From JAHJCW01 sp965369995 (GTDB lineage Bacteria; Fidelibacterota; Marinisomatia; Marinisomatales; JAHJCW01), in NCBI GenBank assembly GCA_965369995.1, contig CBDURO010000050.1, positions 1 through 9,504 on the forward strand: 9,504 nt of DNA, given 5' to 3'. Shown piece after piece: positions 6,491-9,504 of the stretch (position 1 is its first letter; each line of letters opens with the position of its first letter). The position numbers were made by a program, and so were the translations under genes. The notes beneath the pieces were generated by a model that was given only the letters and a program-made list of their open reading frames with translations, made no database searches and was not told the origin of the DNA.

Positions 6491-6929
6491 AATATTTTGA
6501 TTTATTAATAGATGATTTTAAAATACCTGATTTTATTGTGAATAAATTATAGTCAGATGAATTATTATCCCACTCATCCTTAATCCAATGTAAATGTTTG
6601 ACTAATATATTTAAAATCTCATCCGGTTGATCTACTGAAATCTTTACAGGAATAAAATGATTATTGACTATATTAATGTTTTTACCAAATTGCTTTGAAA
6701 TAACAACATTAACATTTTTTCCTTTAAGAAATTGAATAATTGCTTCACCCTTCTTTTTAGAACCATGTTTAACTTGCTCATCAAGTGATTTAAATTTGTT
6801 TATTTCTTCAGAAAATAATTTAATTCCGTCACCATCTTGTTTGTAGATAAGATACTTGTCAGCGTTCCCAAAATGCTTTTTTTCAAATTGGTTATTTTCA
6901 TTTACTGCAAATGCAAAATATAAATTCAT
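6468..6929 (-). CDS. NifX/NifB-type Fe-Mo cofactor-binding domain protein
   Basis: A 153-residue protein of the dinitrogenase iron-molybdenum cofactor family (Nitro_FeMo-Co; NifX, NafY and orange-protein-like). The family's HFG motif is at residues 19-21 followed by ADKYLIY. A central segment KHGSKKKGEAIIQFLKGKNV at 54-73 leads into VVISKQFGKNI (76-85), matching the usual 'no.A..L....+.V+...FG.N' pattern. The fold covers about residues 1-110, leaving a basic 40-residue tail. No cysteines are present, so any metal cluster would be held by histidine or other ligands. An AAGGAA ribosome site (6936-6941) lies 6 nt before the ATG and overlaps the VOC stop codon. No nif genes are nearby, so a role in nitrogen fixation is not supported; a metal-cluster carrier or chaperone role is inferred from the family. 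Confidence 0.85.
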   Translation of the reverse strand: MNLYFAFAVNENNQFEKKHFGNADKYLIYKQDGDGIKLFSEEINKFKSLDEQVKHGSKKKGEAIIQFLKGKNVNVVISKQFGKNINIVNNHFIPVKISVDQPDEILNILVKHLHWIKDEWDNNSSDYNLFTIKSGILKSSINKSKYYAKNKTI

Positions 6930-6939
6930 TGATTATTCC

Positions 6940-7329
6940 TTAATTTACACTTTTGTCAACTTCTTTGATTTCGAATATATTACCGCTATTATCACTAATA
7001 AATATTTGGTCAAAATATTTTCTTTTTCTACGAATACATTTATAGGAATTATCTTTAGCTTTATTAACAATAGCTTCTCTATTTTTCACTTTTATACAGA
7101 TATGATTAAAACCATGATTGTATGATTTTGTATTAATAAATAATTCTAAGAATAAATCATCTTTTTGCATTAGATAAACTAAAGTTTCTCTTTTAATATT
7201 AAAGAATAGGTTAGCAAGATTTTCATCCAAAGTATAATTCTTTATTTCAACCATCCCAAGAACATTAATATAAAATTCTTTAACTTCCAATGGATCACTA
7301 ATATTTAGTGCTATATGTTCTAATTTCAT
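6940..7329 (-). CDS. VOC family (glyoxalase/bleomycin-resistance fold) protein
   Basis: A 129-residue single-domain vicinal-oxygen-chelate protein with the paired beta-alpha-beta-beta-beta layout. The likely metal ligands are H5 (LEHIAL), E62 (FLELF), H76 (NHICIKV) and E120 (NIFEI), the H-E-H-E pattern of metal-dependent members such as glyoxalase I and methylmalonyl-CoA epimerase. The family also includes dioxygenases and drug-binding proteins, so the reaction cannot be assigned. The ATG overlaps the stop of the Old Yellow Enzyme gene by 4 nt (ATGA), so its translation is coupled to that reductase, which suggests work on the same substrate. Codon use is AT-rich, like the two genes after it. 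Confidence 0.85.
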   Translation of the reverse strand: MKLEHIALNISDPLEVKEFYINVLGMVEIKNYTLDENLANLFFNIKRETLVYLMQKDDLFLELFINTKSYNHGFNHICIKVKNREAIVNKAKDNSYKCIRRKRKYFDQIFISDNSGNIFEIKEVDKSVN

Positions 7330-9191
7330 ATACTTATTGCCAATTTATAACCGTTATGAATAGCATCTTGTGCGTTCCCTGTCTTTTTAGCATCACCAAT
7401 AACATGAACTAAAATGTTATTTTTTAATTCTTTTTCCAAGGGGTTAAAACTTTTCATACCTGTTGAAATCACAATCATATCAATATTATTAAATTGAATA
7501 TCTTTGCCATCTTTTTCTGCATAAACTGTTTTCCCTACAATTTTTTTTATATGAGTATAATTTCTAAAAATAGTTCCTTTTTCTTTCATCATTTTTAAAG
7601 AAAGTAATTTTGCAATCATTTCCATATCTTCGCCAAAGTCAGTTGTTCTTTTAATAATAATCACCTGATTATTAAGTGGAATTAATGCTGTTGCTATATC
7701 AACACCGATAAGACCTCCGCCAATTATCAAAACTTTTTTATTTTTTGGTAAATTTTCTTTAAGCAATATTTCTGCCCAATAAAATTTATCTAAACCATCA
7801 ATTTTTATTTCTGCGGGTTTAGAGCCAGTAGCAATAACTACCTCATCATATTTATTGATGAGATCAGATTTTTTGGCTTCTTTATAAATTACTTTAATAT
7901 TATTAACTTTTATTTTTTTAACAAAATATGGAATTAAGGTTTCCATAGATTTTTTATTGGGAGTAAGGGGCGCAAAATTAAATTGCCCTCCAAGTTCATC
8001 TTTTTCAAAAAGTGTTACTTTATGTCCTCTTTTCTTTAATGTTAAAGCAGCTTCCATTCCTGCCAAACCGCCACCAACAACAGCAAAATTTTTAGATTTT
8101 TTGGGTTTTTCAAAAATATCAATTTCTTTACCTACTTTCGGGTTTACAAGGCATTGAAGACCTTGTCCTGATTTTACTCCACCCAAACAACCTTCAGCAC
8201 AAGCCAGGCAAGGACGAATCAGACCTTCCACTTTATTTAAATATTTTCCAACAAAATTAGGGTCAGCAACCATTGCTCTACCAACAGCAAGATAGTCTGG
8301 ATCGTATATCCTTTCAATATGTTTAATATCCTTAATAGAATTAATTCTGCCAACAAATATTATGGGGACATTAACGAATTTTTTAATTCTGCAGGCATAG
8401 TACCATGTTTTTCCTTTGGGAACAAACATATGCTGGAAAAACCACGGGGGTGTTGAACATGCAGAACCAGCTGAAACATGGATTGCATCAACACCATTCT
8501 CTTCAAGAATTTTAGAGAATTTAATCATTTCATCAATATGGAATCCGGATGGGATAATCTCATCACCACTTATTCGAGCGATTATCGGGATATCAACCGC
8601 ATTTCTAACTGCTGATAAAACTTTTAGTGGGAATCGTATTCGATTTTCAAAACTACCACCATAATCATCATCTCTTTTATTAACATCAGGTGATAAAAAT
8701 TGAGCCAACAGATACCCATGTCCAAACTGAAGTTCAATAATATCAAATCCGGCGTTAACGGCCCTTTTGGCACTATCAACAAATAAATCAATTACCTTAT
8801 CCATCATTTTATGATTCATATATTCAGGGACTGCACCACTGTTTTCGCAAGCATTTTCTGTTGATGACCAAAAATAATTACCGGGAATCTTAGGATTAGC
8901 TAATCTACCGGGATGATTCAAATGTGCGATAACTTGAGCACCATTAGCATGTATAAGATTTGTTAATTTTTTCAGTCCATATAATTTATCATTGTTATCG
9001 ATACCTATTTGGGTAGGAAGCTCCCTCAATCCTGAATTCATATAAAGAGGCTCAACCGTGACCGCACCAATGTGTTTACTTCTTAAATCATAGAAATCAA
9101 GATGTTGTTGCTTTATAGTGCCATTTGTATCGCTATATCCAAGTTTAATTGGCGGGAAAATAAATTCATTTCTCAAATTCAACGCAATCAC
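7326..9191 (-). CDS. Old Yellow Enzyme / 2,4-dienoyl-CoA reductase-like Fe-S flavoprotein
   Basis: A 621-residue two-domain oxidoreductase of the family of 2,4-dienoyl-CoA reductase (FadH), 2-enoate reductase and trimethylamine dehydrogenase. Residues 1-340 form an FMN-binding OYE barrel with HPGR at 93-96, FGHGYLLAQFLSP (156-168, Y160 matching the FadH catalytic tyrosine position) and YGGSFENR (177-184). The 4Fe-4S cysteines are C328, C331, C335 and C347, with the FadH spacing x2-x3-x11. Two dinucleotide-binding motifs follow: GGGLAGMEAA for FAD (373-382) and GGGLIGVDIA for NAD(P)H (491-500). The C-terminal GDA with NAQDAIHNGYKLA (599-618) closes the FAD domain. The start is GTG with AAGGAA 7 nt upstream. 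No beta-oxidation genes are adjacent, so the substrate may not be a fatty acyl-CoA. Confidence 0.93.
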   Translation of the reverse strand: MIALNLRNEFIFPPIKLGYSDTNGTIKQQHLDFYDLRSKHIGAVTVEPLYMNSGLRELPTQIGIDNNDKLYGLKKLTNLIHANGAQVIAHLNHPGRLANPKIPGNYFWSSTENACENSGAVPEYMNHKMMDKVIDLFVDSAKRAVNAGFDIIELQFGHGYLLAQFLSPDVNKRDDDYGGSFENRIRFPLKVLSAVRNAVDIPIIARISGDEIIPSGFHIDEMIKFSKILEENGVDAIHVSAGSACSTPPWFFQHMFVPKGKTWYYACRIKKFVNVPIIFVGRINSIKDIKHIERIYDPDYLAVGRAMVADPNFVGKYLNKVEGLIRPCLACAEGCLGGVKSGQGLQCLVNPKVGKEIDIFEKPKKSKNFAVVGGGLAGMEAALTLKKRGHKVTLFEKDELGGQFNFAPLTPNKKSMETLIPYFVKKIKVNNIKVIYKEAKKSDLINKYDEVVIATGSKPAEIKIDGLDKFYWAEILLKENLPKNKKVLIIGGGLIGVDIATALIPLNNQVIIIKRTTDFGEDMEMIAKLLSLKMMKEKGTIFRNYTHIKKIVGKTVYAEKDGKDIQFNNIDMIVISTGMKSFNPLEKELKNNILVHVIGDAKKTGNAQDAIHNGYKLAISI

Positions 9192-9198
9192 TTCATTT

Positions 9199-9204
9199 TT
9201 CCTT
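9199..9204 (-). promoter_or_regulatory. Ribosome binding site supporting a GTG start
   Basis: The minus strand reads AAGGAA, 7 nt before the GTG start (9189-9191) of the reductase gene and overlapping the stop codon of the exporter gene upstream. An ATG slightly upstream (in AAATGAAGTG) is out of frame and stops after two codons, so GTG is the best start. Confidence 0.65.
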
Positions 9205-9504
9205 AATATCCGATTGCATAAACAAATATACCAACGATTAGAGCATAAATAATATTAACAAGTTTTACTCCCAAGAATCCCCTTTTTGATTCAGCAAGAA
9301 GTGGCAACATTCCGTGTCCATCTTGAGAAATCGAACTCGCTAAGAGCACGCTAAAGGGTATGGTTCCCTGTGCAAATAAAGTTATAAAAATAAAGTGCGG
9401 ACCTGACTCAGGTATTATTCCAATTAATACAGCAATAATTAATAAATATAGCATATTCTCCGACATCCAGGCTTCAATATTTATATAACTCAAAAGGAAA
9501 TGAA
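9203..9504 (-). CDS. C-terminal part of ArsP_2-type heavy-metal exporter / putative manganese transporter
   Basis: The reading frame stays open to the right edge of the window (it reads H-F-L-L before S-Y-I-N), so this is the C-terminal third or so of a larger membrane protein; the in-window TTG near 9493 is not a real start. The fragment carries two hydrophobic segments: one around LYLLIIAVLIGIIPESGPH and one around VKLVNIIYALIVGIFVYAIGY at the end. Between them lie GIIPESGPHFIFITLF and SSISQDGHGMLPLLAESKRGF, which match my recollection of the signature of the 10-TM heavy-metal exporter family (ArsP_2, annotated in places as putative manganese transporter or arsenic efflux protein). Its stop overlaps the ribosome site of the reductase gene, so both are probably co-transcribed. 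Metal specificity cannot be inferred. Confidence 0.75.
   Translation of the reverse strand, partial: HFLLSYINIEAWMSENMLYLLIIAVLIGIIPESGPHFIFITLFAQGTIPFSVLLASSISQDGHGMLPLLAESKRGFLGVKLVNIIYALIVGIFVYAIGY

Noticed and set aside
6468..6929. Nitrogen-fixation gene cluster
   Set aside because: Only a NifX-type domain is present; there are no nifHDK, nifB, nifE or nifN genes in the window.
6856..7125. Plus-strand open frame of 89 codons spanning the NifX and VOC genes
   Set aside because: It is antisense to two real genes and to the ribosome site between them; its hydrophobic look is a by-product of AT-rich sequence.
9491..9493. TTG start codon for a 96-residue protein at the right edge
   Set aside because: The frame is open further upstream to the end of the window, and the fragment matches the C-terminal part of a larger transporter, so the gene is simply cut off.

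Overview
The window is an AT-rich bacterial segment (roughly 25-45 % G+C in hand-counted lines) in which every supported gene lies on the minus strand, so transcription runs from position 9504 towards 1. The gene content suggests an anaerobic, Gram-negative-type bacterium. An RND-type periplasmic adaptor followed by a probable RND permease implies a two-membrane envelope, and a radical SAM enzyme, a CGGC-domain protein and an Fe-S/FAD Old Yellow Enzyme imply low-oxygen redox chemistry. TGA serves as a normal stop. Several genes have good Shine-Dalgarno sequences (AAGGA or GGGGA types). Bacteroidota, Cloacimonadota or a similar lineage would fit, but the sequence alone does not fix the phylum.

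Right part (9504 to about 5050): a tightly packed run begins with the C-terminal end of a multi-pass metal exporter of the ArsP_2 / putative manganese transporter type. It continues with a two-domain Old Yellow Enzyme reductase (2,4-dienoyl-CoA reductase-like), a VOC (glyoxalase-fold) protein, a NifX/NifB-type iron-molybdenum-cluster-binding protein, a SAM methyltransferase and a metallo-beta-lactamase-fold hydrolase of the COG1237 type. A class I aminotransferase follows 20 nt downstream. Successive spacings are +11, -4, +10, -23, -4 and +20 nt, so this is almost certainly one operon. The substrate is unknown; a metal, cofactor or small-molecule modification pathway is a reasonable guess.

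Middle (about 3895 to 1449): after a probable terminator and a 201-nt gap carrying a promoter candidate and a striking inverted repeat, there is a second, three-gene operon. It encodes a DUF89/ARMT1-like metal-dependent phosphatase with an N-terminal CxxC, a CGGC-domain protein, and a radical SAM protein with a winged-helix tail. Spacings are 1 and 12 nt. All three proteins carry cysteine motifs, which suggests a shared redox or metal-linked function.

Left part (1448 to 1): a 254-nt non-coding stretch precedes an efflux adaptor (HlyD/MFP family). The first ten codons of what looks like the matching RND inner-membrane permease run off the left edge.

G+C content drops clearly between the aminotransferase (about 40-45 % in sampled lines) and the MBL-methyltransferase-NifX-VOC block (about 22-30 %), so the two operons may have different histories. 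No RNA genes, insertion sequences or CRISPR arrays were seen.
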